A stretch of 64,000 nucleotides of DNA from Paractinoplanes atraurantiacus. GTDB lineage: Bacteria; Actinomycetota; Actinomycetes; Mycobacteriales; Micromonosporaceae. Where the stretch lies: assembly GCF_900215205.1 (NCBI RefSeq), contig NZ_OBDY01000002.1:81867-145866 (forward strand), written 5' to 3'. Positions 1 through 8,720 of this stretch are shown here, in pieces. Positions within the stretch are counted from its first letter, which is position 1, and every line of letters starts with the position of its first letter. The notes under the pieces are model-generated. The model worked only from the letters and a program-made list of their open reading frames with translations. It was not told where the DNA came from and searched no databases. The position numbers and the translations under genes were made by a program.

Positions 1-247
1 ATTGGCCGGCCAGCACGGCCAGCCGGCGCGGCCGGCCCAGGAAGAGCAGCACGGCGGTCCGGTGCTGATAGTGGGCCGAGGTGGTGACCACGGCGATGCC
101 GAAGGCGCCGAGCCCGGCGAACAGCGACCAGAAGTCGGCGCTGAGGAAGCCGAACACCATGGCCAGGGCGATGGTGCCGGCCAGCGACACCCAGCTGGAG
201 CGGATGGACAGCGTCCGGTAGAGCTCGCTGCGGATCACGGCGATCAT
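1..247 (-). CDS. ABC-2 type transporter permease, N-terminal part (cut by window edge)
   Basis: Only the first 82 codons are in the window. The start ATG overlaps the stop of the upstream ATPase gene in an ATGA, which fixes the start and implies translational coupling. The protein begins MIAVIRSELYRTLSIRSSW, a cytoplasmic N-terminus typical of ABC-2 permeases, followed by a first membrane segment (about residues 20-36) and a second (about 38-55), then a basic cytoplasmic loop. With its neighbour it should form an exporter whose substrate cannot be read from the sequence. The membrane role is well supported by context; the rest of the protein is outside the window. Confidence 0.8.
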   Translation of the reverse strand, partial: MIAVIRSELYRTLSIRSSWVSLAGTIALAMVFGFLSADFWSLFAGLGAFGIAVVTTSAHYQHRTAVLLFLGRPRRLAVLAGQ

Positions 248-1125
248 TCGGCGCTCCCCGCCAGTTGGAAGAAGAGCTGTTCCAGCGTCGGGGTGTCGAC
301 GGTGAGCTCGTAGAGCGGCTGCCGGACCTCGTACGCGATCTCGCCGGCGTCCTCCGGCGTCAGCCCGGTCACGAAAAGCACCTGCCCATCGGTGGTCACT
401 CCGGCCCCGGCCTGCTCGAAGGCGGCCCACAGCGCGTGCGGGTCACGGCCGCGGACCCGCAGCCGCAGCGCCTGGCGGCCGGTCAGCGCCTCGAGAGGCT
501 CGGCCAGGCGGACCCGGCCGTCCGCGATGATCACCACGTCGTCGACCAGCTGCTCCAGCTCGCCGAGCAGGTGGCTGGAGATGAGCACGGTCCCGCCGGC
601 CGCGGCGTGGCCGCGCAGCAGCCCGCGCAGCCAGGCCATGCCGGACGGGTCGAGGCCGTTGGCCGGCTCGTCCAGGACGAGAACGGATGGCTCGCCCAGC
701 ATCGCGGTCGCCACGGCCAGGCGCTGCCGCATGCCGAGGGAATAGTCGCCGGTCCGTTTGCTCCCGGCATCGGCCAGTCCGACGTACTCCAGAAGCTCGT
801 CGACCCGCCCGGAGCTCGCGCCGCAGAGGAAAGCCTGAGTGCGCAGATGGCCGCGCCCGGTCTGGCCGGGATGGCTGAGTCCCTGCTCGAGGACAGCGCC
901 GACCTGCCGCAACGGCTGGTCGAGGTCGCGGTAGCGGCGCCCGTTGACCAGGGCCCGGCCCGAGGTCGCGCGGCTCAGGCCGAGCAGCACGCGCAGGGTG
1001 GTGGTCTTGCCCGACCCGTTCATCCCGAGGAAACCGGTGACCCGGCCCGGCGAGGCGGTGAACGTGACGTCCTTGACGGCGTCGACGCCGCCGTAGGTCT
1101 TCGTCAATTCCCGTATCTCGATCAT
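244..1125 (-). CDS. ABC transporter ATP-binding protein
   Basis: A 293-residue nucleotide-binding subunit of a DrrA/CcmA-like exporter. Walker A is GMNGSGKTT (residues 34-42), the signature is SLGMRQR (129-135; the usual SGGQ is replaced by SLGM, common in this subfamily), Walker B is VLVLDEP (148-154), and the switch histidine lies in SSHLLGELEQL. A C-terminal tail of about 80 residues follows the ATPase core, as in antibiotic and bacteriocin self-resistance exporters. Its stop overlaps the permease start, so the two form a two-gene operon. It is transcribed divergently from the next gene, with about 80 bp between them for both promoters. Substrate unknown. Confidence 0.9.
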   Translation of the reverse strand: MIEIRELTKTYGGVDAVKDVTFTASPGRVTGFLGMNGSGKTTTLRVLLGLSRATSGRALVNGRRYRDLDQPLRQVGAVLEQGLSHPGQTGRGHLRTQAFLCGASSGRVDELLEYVGLADAGSKRTGDYSLGMRQRLAVATAMLGEPSVLVLDEPANGLDPSGMAWLRGLLRGHAAAGGTVLISSHLLGELEQLVDDVVIIADGRVRLAEPLEALTGRQALRLRVRGRDPHALWAAFEQAGAGVTTDGQVLFVTGLTPEDAGEIAYEVRQPLYELTVDTPTLEQLFFQLAGSAE

Positions 1126-1205
1126 CGACCGGGATTATCGCCGCCCCGGTCAAATGAGTACGCGAACTCATCACCGGCGGGCCGTCGGCGACGAGGATCG
1201 ACGGC

Positions 1206-3044
1206 GTGACTGATCCCTGCGCGAGGTGCGGCTCCGTTGACTGCGGGCATGCCACCGACCCCGACGCGACCGAGGTGGCCCGGGCGGACGCCGAGATCAC
1301 CGAGCTGATCCGGCGGCTCGGGGCGGCGCGTCTGGTTGTGACGGAAATCGAGAGGGCGCTCAACGAGGTGTGGGCGCGGCGCAACGCGGCTGCGGCGCGG
1401 GTACGGTCCCGGATGCCGGCCGCTGCCCCATCGCCCGCTCCGCGTTTCGCGCAAAATGTGCTTTTTCTGCTGGGTGGACTGCTGCTCGCGGTGGCCGCGG
1501 TCGTTTTCACGGCGGTGGCCTGGGCGCAGTTCGGGGTCGGCGGACGGGCCGTGGTGCTCGCCGGCTTCACCGGGGTGGCGCTCGCGGTGCCGCCGTTGGT
1601 GATCCGGCGCGGCCTGACGGCCACGGCCGAGACTTTCGCCGCGGTGGGCCTTCTTCTCACGCTGCTTGACGGGTACGCCGCCTGGCACGTCAACCTGTTC
1701 GGAGTCGCCGACGGCTCGGGATGGGGGTACGCGGCGGCGGTCTGCGCCGTGACCGGGGCCGTCGCGGCGGGGTACGAGCACTTCACGGGGCTGGTGGCGC
1801 CGCGATACGCCGCGTTGCTGGTGGCCCAGCCGGTGGTGCCGCTGCTGGCGGCGATGGCCGGGCCGGGACGTGCGGGCTGGGCGTTCGCCTTTGCCGGGGT
1901 GGCGGCGCTCGACGTGGTGGTGCTGGCCCCCGGGCGCCCGCCCCTGGCCGGTGGGCCGCTGCGCACGGCTGCCGTGCCGCTGCGCACGGCAGCCCTGCCG
2001 CTTCGCCTGGCCGCCGCTGTCGCGGGTGGGGTCGCCGTGATGGTCGCGGCCGGACACGCGCTGGTCGGTCTGGCCTCGGAGGAGCCGGTGTGGCCGGCGG
2101 TGGCGCTGATCGCCGCGGCTCTCGTCGTGGTGGCGGGCGCGGTCGCCGCGCGGCAGCGGATCGCCCAGGAGATCGCGGCGGCGCTGCTGGTGGTGGCCTT
2201 CGTGATCGCGGCCGGCCGGGTCACCGCGATGATCAGCCCGGCCGCCGCGCTGACCGACGTGGCCGCGGTGGTTCTGGTGGCATCTCTGCTGGTGCTCGCG
2301 GTGGCCCCGCGACGCGTCGTGCCGGCCGCGCGGGCCGGGACGGCGGTGGGCGCGTGGGCCGGGGCGCTCCCAGCGACGGGCGCGCGCGCCGGGGTCTTCT
2401 CGGCGGCGGGCGTGCTCGGTGTCACCGTTTTCGTCATGACCGTCGACCAAGTCATGGGCGCGCGGACGGACTGGGCGCCGCCGATGGCGTTCGCGCTGTT
2501 GGTGGCGGCCACGGTTGTTCTCGTCCCGGTCGCCTGGCGCCGGCCGGTGGCGGTGCTGGGGGCGTACGCCGTGATCGTCGATGTGGCGATCCTCGCGATG
2601 GCTCAGGCGGGTGTGAGCGTGCTGGAGGCGTACACCCTGATGACCGCAAGCGTCGCCCTCCTGGCCGGAATGCTGGTCCGCCGGGCGCGCCCGGCGGCCG
2701 GAAGCTGGACCACCTACGGCCTCGCCCTGGTTCTGGCGCTGACGCCGAGCCTGATCTCGATCCTCGTGGGCGACGGGCAGCACCTGCGACGGCTGCTGCT
2801 CGGTCTGGGCGCGCTGGGGATCGTGCTGGCCGGCGCCCGGTTCGGACTGCGGGCGCCCGTGCTGCTCGGCGGCGACGTCCTCGCCCTGGTCGCGCTGCAC
2901 GAGCTGGCGCCGGTGTGGGATCTGCTTCCGCGATGGATTCCGCTCGCCGCGGCCGGGCTGTTGCTGGTGATGCTCGCGATGACGTTGGAGCGCCGGCGGC
3001 GTGACCTGGACCGGCTCCGCGCCACCCTGCACCGGTTTTCGTAA
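1206..3044 (+). CDS. polytopic membrane protein with N-terminal zinc-ribbon-like motif (SCO7613-like)
   Basis: A GTG start gives 612 residues. The N-terminus holds a C-x2-C-x4-C-x-H cluster (residues 5-15) that could bind zinc, then a helical, coiled-coil-like stretch (about 25-65), then some 15 closely spaced hydrophobic segments to the end. The first membrane block (FAQNVLFLLGGLLLAVAAVV, then a run ending in LTLLDGYAAW) resembles the actinobacterial family often labelled SCO7613 C-terminal domain-containing membrane protein; this copy is shorter than many members as I recall them. Function is unknown for the family. It stands alone, ending just before a perfect inverted repeat ahead of the next gene. 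Confidence 0.75.
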   Translation: MTDPCARCGSVDCGHATDPDATEVARADAEITELIRRLGAARLVVTEIERALNEVWARRNAAAARVRSRMPAAAPSPAPRFAQNVLFLLGGLLLAVAAVVFTAVAWAQFGVGGRAVVLAGFTGVALAVPPLVIRRGLTATAETFAAVGLLLTLLDGYAAWHVNLFGVADGSGWGYAAAVCAVTGAVAAGYEHFTGLVAPRYAALLVAQPVVPLLAAMAGPGRAGWAFAFAGVAALDVVVLAPGRPPLAGGPLRTAAVPLRTAALPLRLAAAVAGGVAVMVAAGHALVGLASEEPVWPAVALIAAALVVVAGAVAARQRIAQEIAAALLVVAFVIAAGRVTAMISPAAALTDVAAVVLVASLLVLAVAPRRVVPAARAGTAVGAWAGALPATGARAGVFSAAGVLGVTVFVMTVDQVMGARTDWAPPMAFALLVAATVVLVPVAWRRPVAVLGAYAVIVDVAILAMAQAGVSVLEAYTLMTASVALLAGMLVRRARPAAGSWTTYGLALVLALTPSLISILVGDGQHLRRLLLGLGALGIVLAGARFGLRAPVLLGGDVLALVALHELAPVWDLLPRWIPLAAAGLLLVMLAMTLERRRRDLDRLRATLHRFS

Positions 3045-3061
3045 AGCGGCGTCACCGCCGG

Positions 3062-3093
3062 CCGATCTAGGGGCCTGTTGTTCCCTAGATCGG
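3062..3093. promoter_or_regulatory. perfect 11-bp inverted repeat overlapping the Shine-Dalgarno of the GGDEF-EAL gene
   Basis: Arms CCGATCTAGGG and CCCTAGATCGG are perfectly complementary around a 10-nt spacer. The right arm ends inside the GGAGG ribosome-binding site (3092-3096), 5 nt before the ATG at 3102. It starts 18 nt after the stop of the upstream gene and has no T-run. It may be a terminator, an operator, or an RNA hairpin that hides the ribosome-binding site. Confidence 0.6.
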
Positions 3094-3101
3094 AGGCACG
3101 G

Positions 3102-6100
3102 ATGTCCGCCGCGCGCATGCAGATGTGCTTCGCCGCGTGGGTGGCTGCCCTGACGGTGGTCTTCTACGCCCTGCCGGAGTTCAGCATGTACTCCTGGGCG
3201 GCGATCGGCCTCTCCGGGGCGGCGGCCGTGCTGGTCGGCATCCGGCTGCACAAGCCGTCCCGGAAGCTGCCCTGGTATCTGCTCTCGGCCGTTGTCGCCT
3301 GCTTCACCCTCGGCGACACCACCTACAACGTGCTCACCGACTACCTCGGGTACGCCAACCCGTTCCCGTCGCTGGCCGACCTGTTCTACCTGATCATCTA
3401 CCCGATGCTCGCGATCGCGTTGCTGATCTTCATCCGGGCCCGGTCGGGCACCGACAACCGGGCCGCGCTGCTCGACGCGCTCGTGCCCACGGCCGGTCTC
3501 GGCCTGCTCTCCTGGGTCTTCCTGATCGCGCCGTACGTGCACGACACCGGCCTGACCCTGCCCGACAAGCTGGTCTCGATCGCCTATCCGCTCGGTGACG
3601 TGCTGGCCCTGGCCATGTTCGCCCGGCTGCTGACCGGCGGCGGCCGCAAGCCGGCCGCGCTCACCATCCTGGTCGTCGGCGTCTCCAGCCTGCTGGTCAC
3701 CGACGTCATCTACGGCCTGCGCCAGCTGGCCGACAACTGGCAGGTCGGCGGGCCGGTCGACTTCGGCTGGATCCTGTTCTACACCGCGATCGCGCTGTCC
3801 TCGCTGCACCCGTCGATGCGTGACCTGACCGTCGACGGCGAACGGGCCACCGAGCCCATCGCCGGCGGCCGCCGGATCGCCCTCATGGTGGCCGCGGCCC
3901 TGATCGCCCCGGCCGTCCTGCTCATCGAGGACCTCGGCGGCGACGTCACCGACGCCCCGATGATCGCCACCGCCAGCGCGCTGATGTTCCTGGCCGTGAT
4001 GCTGCGCGTGGCCGGGCTCATGCAGACCCAGCGGATCAACGCGGCCCGGGAGCGCACGCTGCGCATCACCGGCGCCGACCTGGTCGCCGCGAGCAGCGAG
4101 GCCGACGCGTACGAGGCCCTCAAGAAGGCGATGGGCGCGATCGTGCCCGCCGGGCAGCCGTGGGCCGAGTTCGTGCTCTCGGTCGACGCCAAGCCCGGCC
4201 ACACGACGGGCCTGGTCGGCACCCGCAAGGTTCTGATCGCCGACGAGCCGGCCCTGGTCGGTCACACGTTCGCCGGCTTCACCTGGGCGCTGTGCGCCGA
4301 GGCGATCGCGTCGCCCCGCAAGCCGGGCGAGCCCCGCCGGCACCGGCGGCTCTACCTGGCCGCCGACGACGAGGTGCTGACCGCGCTCGAGCCGGCCTTC
4401 GTGGCCCTGATGACGCAAGGCACGATGGCCATCGAGCGGATCAACCTGACCGCCGAGGTGAACCGGCGCAGCAGCGAGGACTACTTCCGCGCCCTGATCC
4501 AGAGCGCCTCCGACGTCATCATGATCGTCGGCGACGACGAGGTGATCCGCTACGCCAGCCCGTCGGCGCTGCCCGTCTTCGGCCACACCGAGATGGTCGG
4601 CATGCCGCTGCGCCGGCTCATCGCCGCCACCGACCACGCCGAGCTGACCGCCCTGCTCGACCAGGTGCGCTCCGGCCAGGGCTTCCGCGACGGCGTCGAC
4701 CTGACCGCCATCAGCGGCGACGAGCTGCTCCTGCAGGTCGAGTGCACCTGCCGCGACCTGCGCGACGACCCGGCCGTGGCCGGGCTCGTGGTCACCATAA
4801 GAGACGTCACCGAGCGCCGGCGCCTCGAGAACGACCTGGCCCACCAGGCGTTCCACGACGCGCTGACCGGGCTGGCCAACCGCGCGCTGTTCCAGAACCG
4901 GCTCGAGAACGCGGCCCGCTTCGCCGACGGGCGCCGGCATGAGGTGGCCGTGCTCTTCATCGACCTCGACGACTTCAAGGAGGTCAACGACACGCTCGGG
5001 CACGCCGCCGGCGACCAGTTGCTGACCACGGTCGGCGAGCGCATCTCGGCCGTGGTGGGGCCGCTGAGCACGGTGGCCCGCACCGGCGGCGACGAGTTCG
5101 CGGTGCTGCTGGAGCAGGTCGACGCGCAGGCCGACGCCGAGCAGATCGCGGCGCGCATCGTGGCCGCGCTGGCCGAGCCGATCGAGGTCACCGACGCCAC
5201 CGGGGCCACGCACCTGGTGCGCGGCGCGGCCAGCGTCGGCGTCGCGACCAGCGCCGAGACGGCCGGGATCACCGAGCTGCTGCGCCGGGCCGACGTGGCC
5301 ATGTACGGGGCGAAGACCGAGGGCAAGAACACGTGGCAGCGCTACGAGGACGAGATGCACGAGGCGATGCTGCGCCGCCTCGAGATGCGCTCGGCCCTCA
5401 ACGAGGCGGTGCCCGGCGACCAGATGCGGTTGCGGTTCCAGCCCATCGTCGACCTGCCGACCGGCGAGACGATCGGCCTGGAGGCCCTGGTGCGCTGGCA
5501 GCACCCGGCGCGCGGCCTGCTCGGCCCGAACGAGTTCATCGAGCTCTCCGAGGAGAACGGTGCGGTCGTCGCGATCGGTGGCTGGGTGCTGCGCGAGGCG
5601 CTGCGCACCTTCGCCGAGTGGCGGCGCTCGGACGCCGGCGGCTTCATGCGGTACGTCAGCGTGAACGTGTCGGCCCGTCAGTTCCGTACACCAGGCTTCG
5701 TCTCTCAAGTCAAAGAGGTGCTGGCCGAAATAGGAGCCGACCCCAAGTGGCTGCTCCTGGAGATCACCGAGAGCCTGGTGCTGCACGACGCGGACCAGGT
5801 CTGGCGTGACCTGCACGAGCTGCGGGCCATGGGCGTCCGGATCGCGATCGACGACTTCGGCACGGGCTACTCGTCGCTGAGCTACCTGAGCCAGATGCCG
5901 GTCGACGTCCTGAAGATCGACAAGTCCTTCATCGACGACATCCTGCACAGCCGCCAGCAGATGGCGCTGGTCGAGACGATCGTCAACCTGGCCCGCACGC
6001 TCGACCTGGCGGTCGTGGCCGAGGGCATCGAGCTGGAGGAGCACCGCGCGGCCCTGGTCGCGATGGGCTGCCCGTACGGACAGGGCTACCTGTTCTCCAA

Positions 6101-6155
6101 GCCGGTCACATCCGAAGAGTTCAAGTCAACGATTCTCACGAAGGGCCTTTCATGA
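3102..6155 (+). CDS. membrane-bound PAS-GGDEF-EAL cyclic-di-GMP protein
   Basis: A 1017-residue bifunctional-looking c-di-GMP enzyme. The ATG at 3102 is chosen over an in-frame TTG 24 nt upstream because GGAGG sits 5 nt before it. Order: an N-terminal sensor of about 10 membrane segments (to about residue 310), a cytoplasmic linker, a PAS domain (about 455-575), a diguanylate cyclase domain with an intact GGDEF (662-666), and a phosphodiesterase domain with EAL (794-796), DDFGTGYSSL and a conserved VVAEGIE. Both active sites look complete; the RxxD inhibitory site normally just upstream of GGDEF is not present, so product inhibition there is unlikely. Its stop overlaps the start of the next gene in an ATGA, tying it to that PLP enzyme. 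Confidence 0.93.
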   Translation: MSAARMQMCFAAWVAALTVVFYALPEFSMYSWAAIGLSGAAAVLVGIRLHKPSRKLPWYLLSAVVACFTLGDTTYNVLTDYLGYANPFPSLADLFYLIIYPMLAIALLIFIRARSGTDNRAALLDALVPTAGLGLLSWVFLIAPYVHDTGLTLPDKLVSIAYPLGDVLALAMFARLLTGGGRKPAALTILVVGVSSLLVTDVIYGLRQLADNWQVGGPVDFGWILFYTAIALSSLHPSMRDLTVDGERATEPIAGGRRIALMVAAALIAPAVLLIEDLGGDVTDAPMIATASALMFLAVMLRVAGLMQTQRINAARERTLRITGADLVAASSEADAYEALKKAMGAIVPAGQPWAEFVLSVDAKPGHTTGLVGTRKVLIADEPALVGHTFAGFTWALCAEAIASPRKPGEPRRHRRLYLAADDEVLTALEPAFVALMTQGTMAIERINLTAEVNRRSSEDYFRALIQSASDVIMIVGDDEVIRYASPSALPVFGHTEMVGMPLRRLIAATDHAELTALLDQVRSGQGFRDGVDLTAISGDELLLQVECTCRDLRDDPAVAGLVVTIRDVTERRRLENDLAHQAFHDALTGLANRALFQNRLENAARFADGRRHEVAVLFIDLDDFKEVNDTLGHAAGDQLLTTVGERISAVVGPLSTVARTGGDEFAVLLEQVDAQADAEQIAARIVAALAEPIEVTDATGATHLVRGAASVGVATSAETAGITELLRRADVAMYGAKTEGKNTWQRYEDEMHEAMLRRLEMRSALNEAVPGDQMRLRFQPIVDLPTGETIGLEALVRWQHPARGLLGPNEFIELSEENGAVVAIGGWVLREALRTFAEWRRSDAGGFMRYVSVNVSARQFRTPGFVSQVKEVLAEIGADPKWLLLEITESLVLHDADQVWRDLHELRAMGVRIAIDDFGTGYSSLSYLSQMPVDVLKIDKSFIDDILHSRQQMALVETIVNLARTLDLAVVAEGIELEEHRAALVAMGCPYGQGYLFSKPVTSEEFKSTILTKGLS

Positions 6156-7390
6156 GCGACGGTCTCGAGTTCGTCAAGCGCGACGGCCGGTGGGCGGACC
6201 TGGAGCGGCTGCGCAGTGGCAACCCCATGTACGACGCCACGATCGAAGAGGTGAAGGGCCGTCGCATCCGGGTCGGCGACCACTGGCTGGCCGACTTCGC
6301 CTCGTGCAACTACCTCGGCTTCGACCTCGAGCCCGAGATCATGGAGGCGATCGAGCCCGAGGTGCGCCGCTGGGGCACCCACCCCAGCTGGTCGCGGCTG
6401 CTGGGCAATCCGGCGCTCTACCCGCAGATCGAGGAGAAGCTGACGGCGCTGCTGGACGCGCCGGACACGCTGGTCCTGCCGACGATCACGCACATTCACA
6501 TGTCGGTCCTGCCGATCCTGGCCGGCAAGGGGCACATCTTCCTCGACTCACAGGCCCACAAGACCATTTACGACGGTTCGATGTACGCCCGTGGGCTGGG
6601 CGCTACCGTGACGCGTTTCCACGCCAACTCCGTTGATCATCTTCGTTCGCTGTTGAAGGCGGCGCCGGCCGGGGTCTCGAAGATCGTGGCGATGGACGGC
6701 GTGAACAGCATGACGGGCAACGCGCCGGACCTGGCGGCGTTCGCGGCGGTGTGCCGCGAATACGGGGCGCTGCTGTACGTGGACGACGCGCACGGCTTCG
6801 GCGTGATCGGCGAGCGGGGGGCGAACGAGAAGTCGCCGTACGGCCTCAAGGGCAACGCGATCGTCAAGTACGCCGGCGAGACGTACGACAACATCGTGCT
6901 GGTGGGTGGCTTCTCGAAGAGCTATTCGTCGCTGCTGGCGTTCCTGGCCCTGCCGACGTGGCTGAAGAACCACTTGAAGGTGTCGGCGCCGCCGTACCTG
7001 TACTCGGGCCCGGCCCCGACGGCGTCCCTGGCGACGGTGCTGGCCGGCTTGTCGGTGAACGAGAAGCGGGGCGACGACATCCGGGCGTCGCTCTACCGGA
7101 AGACGATGAAGGTGCTGGACCACGTACGGGCCCTGGGCGTCTACACGCCGAACACGGGCAACACGCCGGTGATCGAGCTGCCGCTGGCCGAGGGCGAGGA
7201 CATCGACGTGGTCGGCAAGCTCCTGTGGGACCGCGGCATCTACGTGACGCTGGCGGCCTACCCGCTGGTCCCGCGCGACCAGGTCGGCTTCCGAGCCCAG
7301 GTGACAGCCGCCAACGGCGACGACGAGCTGGACGAGCTGAACGCAGTCATCACCGAACTGAACGCCGCCGGCCGCCTCCGCCGCGCCTGA
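6152..7390 (+). CDS. PLP-dependent alpha-oxoamine synthase-like aminotransferase
   Basis: A 412-residue fold-type I PLP enzyme. The family (8-amino-7-oxononanoate synthase, serine palmitoyltransferase, 5-aminolevulinate synthase, CqsA) condenses an amino acid with an acyl thioester. Visible are FASCNYLGFDL, the cofactor aspartate region VDDAHGFGVIGERG and the Schiff-base lysine in GGFSKSYSS (K256). No acyl-carrier or biotin genes are nearby, so the product is unclear: a sphingoid-type or alpha-hydroxyketone lipid signal is possible, biotin synthesis less likely. The start ATG overlaps the stop of the GGDEF-EAL gene, meaning the two are co-translated. A 13-bp inverted repeat follows the gene. 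Confidence 0.85.
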   Translation: MSDGLEFVKRDGRWADLERLRSGNPMYDATIEEVKGRRIRVGDHWLADFASCNYLGFDLEPEIMEAIEPEVRRWGTHPSWSRLLGNPALYPQIEEKLTALLDAPDTLVLPTITHIHMSVLPILAGKGHIFLDSQAHKTIYDGSMYARGLGATVTRFHANSVDHLRSLLKAAPAGVSKIVAMDGVNSMTGNAPDLAAFAAVCREYGALLYVDDAHGFGVIGERGANEKSPYGLKGNAIVKYAGETYDNIVLVGGFSKSYSSLLAFLALPTWLKNHLKVSAPPYLYSGPAPTASLATVLAGLSVNEKRGDDIRASLYRKTMKVLDHVRALGVYTPNTGNTPVIELPLAEGEDIDVVGKLLWDRGIYVTLAAYPLVPRDQVGFRAQVTAANGDDELDELNAVITELNAAGRLRRA

Positions 7391-7398
7391 TGCCTCTC

Positions 7399-7429
7399 CT
7401 GGCCGGGTGACTACCGGTCACCCGGCCAG
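7399..7429. terminator. 13-bp perfect hairpin after the oxoamine synthase gene
   Basis: CTGGCCGGGTGAC and GTCACCCGGCCAG pair perfectly around a 5-nt loop, 8 nt after the stop codon. There is no T-run, as is usual for terminators in this group. Because it occupies the region around an upstream GTG, it supports the later ATG as start of the next gene. Confidence 0.6.
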
Positions 7430-7445
7430 TGTGATGATCGGCGGT

Positions 7446-8312
7446 ATGCGACTTTCGATCTGGCCCTCGGCGGGGCAGAGCTTTGCGGGCGTGCTCGAAG
7501 CGGCCCGGCACGCCGCGGACACCGGCTGGGACGGCGTGCACTTCGCCGACCACTTCATGCCCAACGGCGAGTCGGGCGCGGTGCTCGAGTGCGGCTCGGT
7601 GGTGGCCGCGCTGGCCGCGGCGGTGCCGCGGATCGAGATCACCACCTTGGTATACGGGATGACCTACCGTCACCCGGCCGTCCTCGCGAATATGGCGGCG
7701 ACCGTCGACCACATCAGCGGCGGCCGTTTCCGGCTGGGCGTGGGCGCCGGCTGGCAGATCAACGAGCACGAGCAGTACGGCATCGAGCTGCCTCCCGTGA
7801 AGCAGCGCATCGACCGCTTCGTCGAGGGCCTGCTGGCGATCAAGGGCCTGCTGACCCAGCCGCGCACCACCCTGCACGGCGAGTACTACCAGCTCATCGA
7901 CGCCGAATGTGACCCGAAGCCGCTGCGCGACCCGCTGCCCATCCTGATCGGCGCGAAGGGCGAGAAGCGCATGCTCCGCATTGTCGCCGAGCATGCCGAC
8001 GCCTGGAACACCTGGGGCGTGCCCGCGCACATCGCCCAGAAGTCGGCAGTCCTGGACGAGCATTGCGCCGCGATCGGCCGCGACCCTGGCTCGATCGCCC
8101 GCACCGCCCAGGCCCTGACCGTCGTCGACGGCTCGATCCCGGATGGCCTGACCGCCCCGGTGATCGGCGGCTCGATCGCCGCTCTGAAGGACGCGATCGC
8201 CGAGTACGAGTCCCTCGGCCTGGACGAGCTGATCATCCCCGACGGCCTGCTCGGCGGGGGCCCCACCCGCCTCAAGGCCATGGACACTCTGCGCGACCTG
8301 GTCCACGCCTGA
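7446..8312 (+). CDS. LLM class F420-dependent oxidoreductase
   Basis: 288 residues from the ATG at 7446 (MRLSIWPSAGQSF). An in-frame GTG at 7407 lies inside the upstream hairpin and is unlikely; an ATG at 7434 remains possible. The protein has the luciferase-like TIM-barrel pattern: VHFADHFMPN, TLVYGMTYRHPAVLANMAATVDHISGGR, LGVGAGWQINEHEQYG, and PILIGAKGEKRMLRIVAEHADAWN. Such enzymes use reduced F420 or FMN to reduce or oxidise small molecules; the substrate cannot be told. It is a single-gene unit between two strong hairpins. Confidence 0.85.
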   Translation: MRLSIWPSAGQSFAGVLEAARHAADTGWDGVHFADHFMPNGESGAVLECGSVVAALAAAVPRIEITTLVYGMTYRHPAVLANMAATVDHISGGRFRLGVGAGWQINEHEQYGIELPPVKQRIDRFVEGLLAIKGLLTQPRTTLHGEYYQLIDAECDPKPLRDPLPILIGAKGEKRMLRIVAEHADAWNTWGVPAHIAQKSAVLDEHCAAIGRDPGSIARTAQALTVVDGSIPDGLTAPVIGGSIAALKDAIAEYESLGLDELIIPDGLLGGGPTRLKAMDTLRDLVHA

Positions 8313-8315
8313 CTT

Positions 8316-8343
8316 CGAGGAGGGGCCTGCAGGCCCCTCCTCG
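8316..8343. terminator. bidirectional terminator, 28-nt perfect palindrome
   Basis: CGAGGAGGGGCCTG is followed directly by its exact complement, 3 nt after the stop of the oxidoreductase and 5 nt from the stop of the convergent gene. A symmetrical hairpin between convergent genes is best read as a shared terminator. Confidence 0.75.
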
Positions 8344-8348
8344 CTCGA

Positions 8349-8618
8349 TCAGCGGCCTGCGACGATGGCCTCGGCGACCTGGCGCAGCTGGTAGTGGTCC
8401 GGGTGGAAGCCGGCGGCGATGTCCGGGTGCAGACCCGCCTTGGTGCCGTCCAGGAGCATCGCCGTGACTTCGTCGACGCTCTGCCCGGCATACTCGTGCC
8501 GGAGCCTGTCCGTTGCCGCCTGCAGCGCCGAGGTGAGTTGATCCTCGAGCGGCCCGCGTAGTTTCTCCTCCACCGGGTTGAGGCTCTGCGGATCCAAGGT
8601 GACCTGTGGCTCGGCCAT
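8349..8618 (-). CDS. small conserved helical protein of unknown function
   Basis: 89 residues starting MAEPQVTLDPQSLNPVEEKL, with a good GGGAGGG ribosome-binding site before the ATG. It is charged, without membrane segments, signal peptide or cysteines, and predicted mostly helical, with HPDIAAGFHPDHYQLRQVAEAIVAG at the end containing three histidines. I do not recognise a named family. It runs convergently to the F420 oxidoreductase. Confidence 0.6.
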   Translation of the reverse strand: MAEPQVTLDPQSLNPVEEKLRGPLEDQLTSALQAATDRLRHEYAGQSVDEVTAMLLDGTKAGLHPDIAAGFHPDHYQLRQVAEAIVAGR

Positions 8619-8720
8619 GTAGCCCTCCCGTGTTCTGCGGCGCGACGCGGATACCCGCCCCTGTCACGCCGTTAAACGCGATAAGCCCCCTTCGCGATGT
8701 GTCCACAGGCAACTCTCAGC

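Noticed and set aside
3078..3101. Upstream TTG start for the GGDEF-EAL protein
   Set aside because: It lies inside the inverted repeat, and the ATG at 3102 has a well-placed GGAGG.
1122..6044. A 1640-codon open frame on the minus strand, opposite the membrane protein and GGDEF-EAL genes
   Set aside because: Highly charged and repetitive in Arg, Gly, Asp and Gln, no domain pattern, and wholly antisense to two well-supported genes. A high-GC shadow frame.
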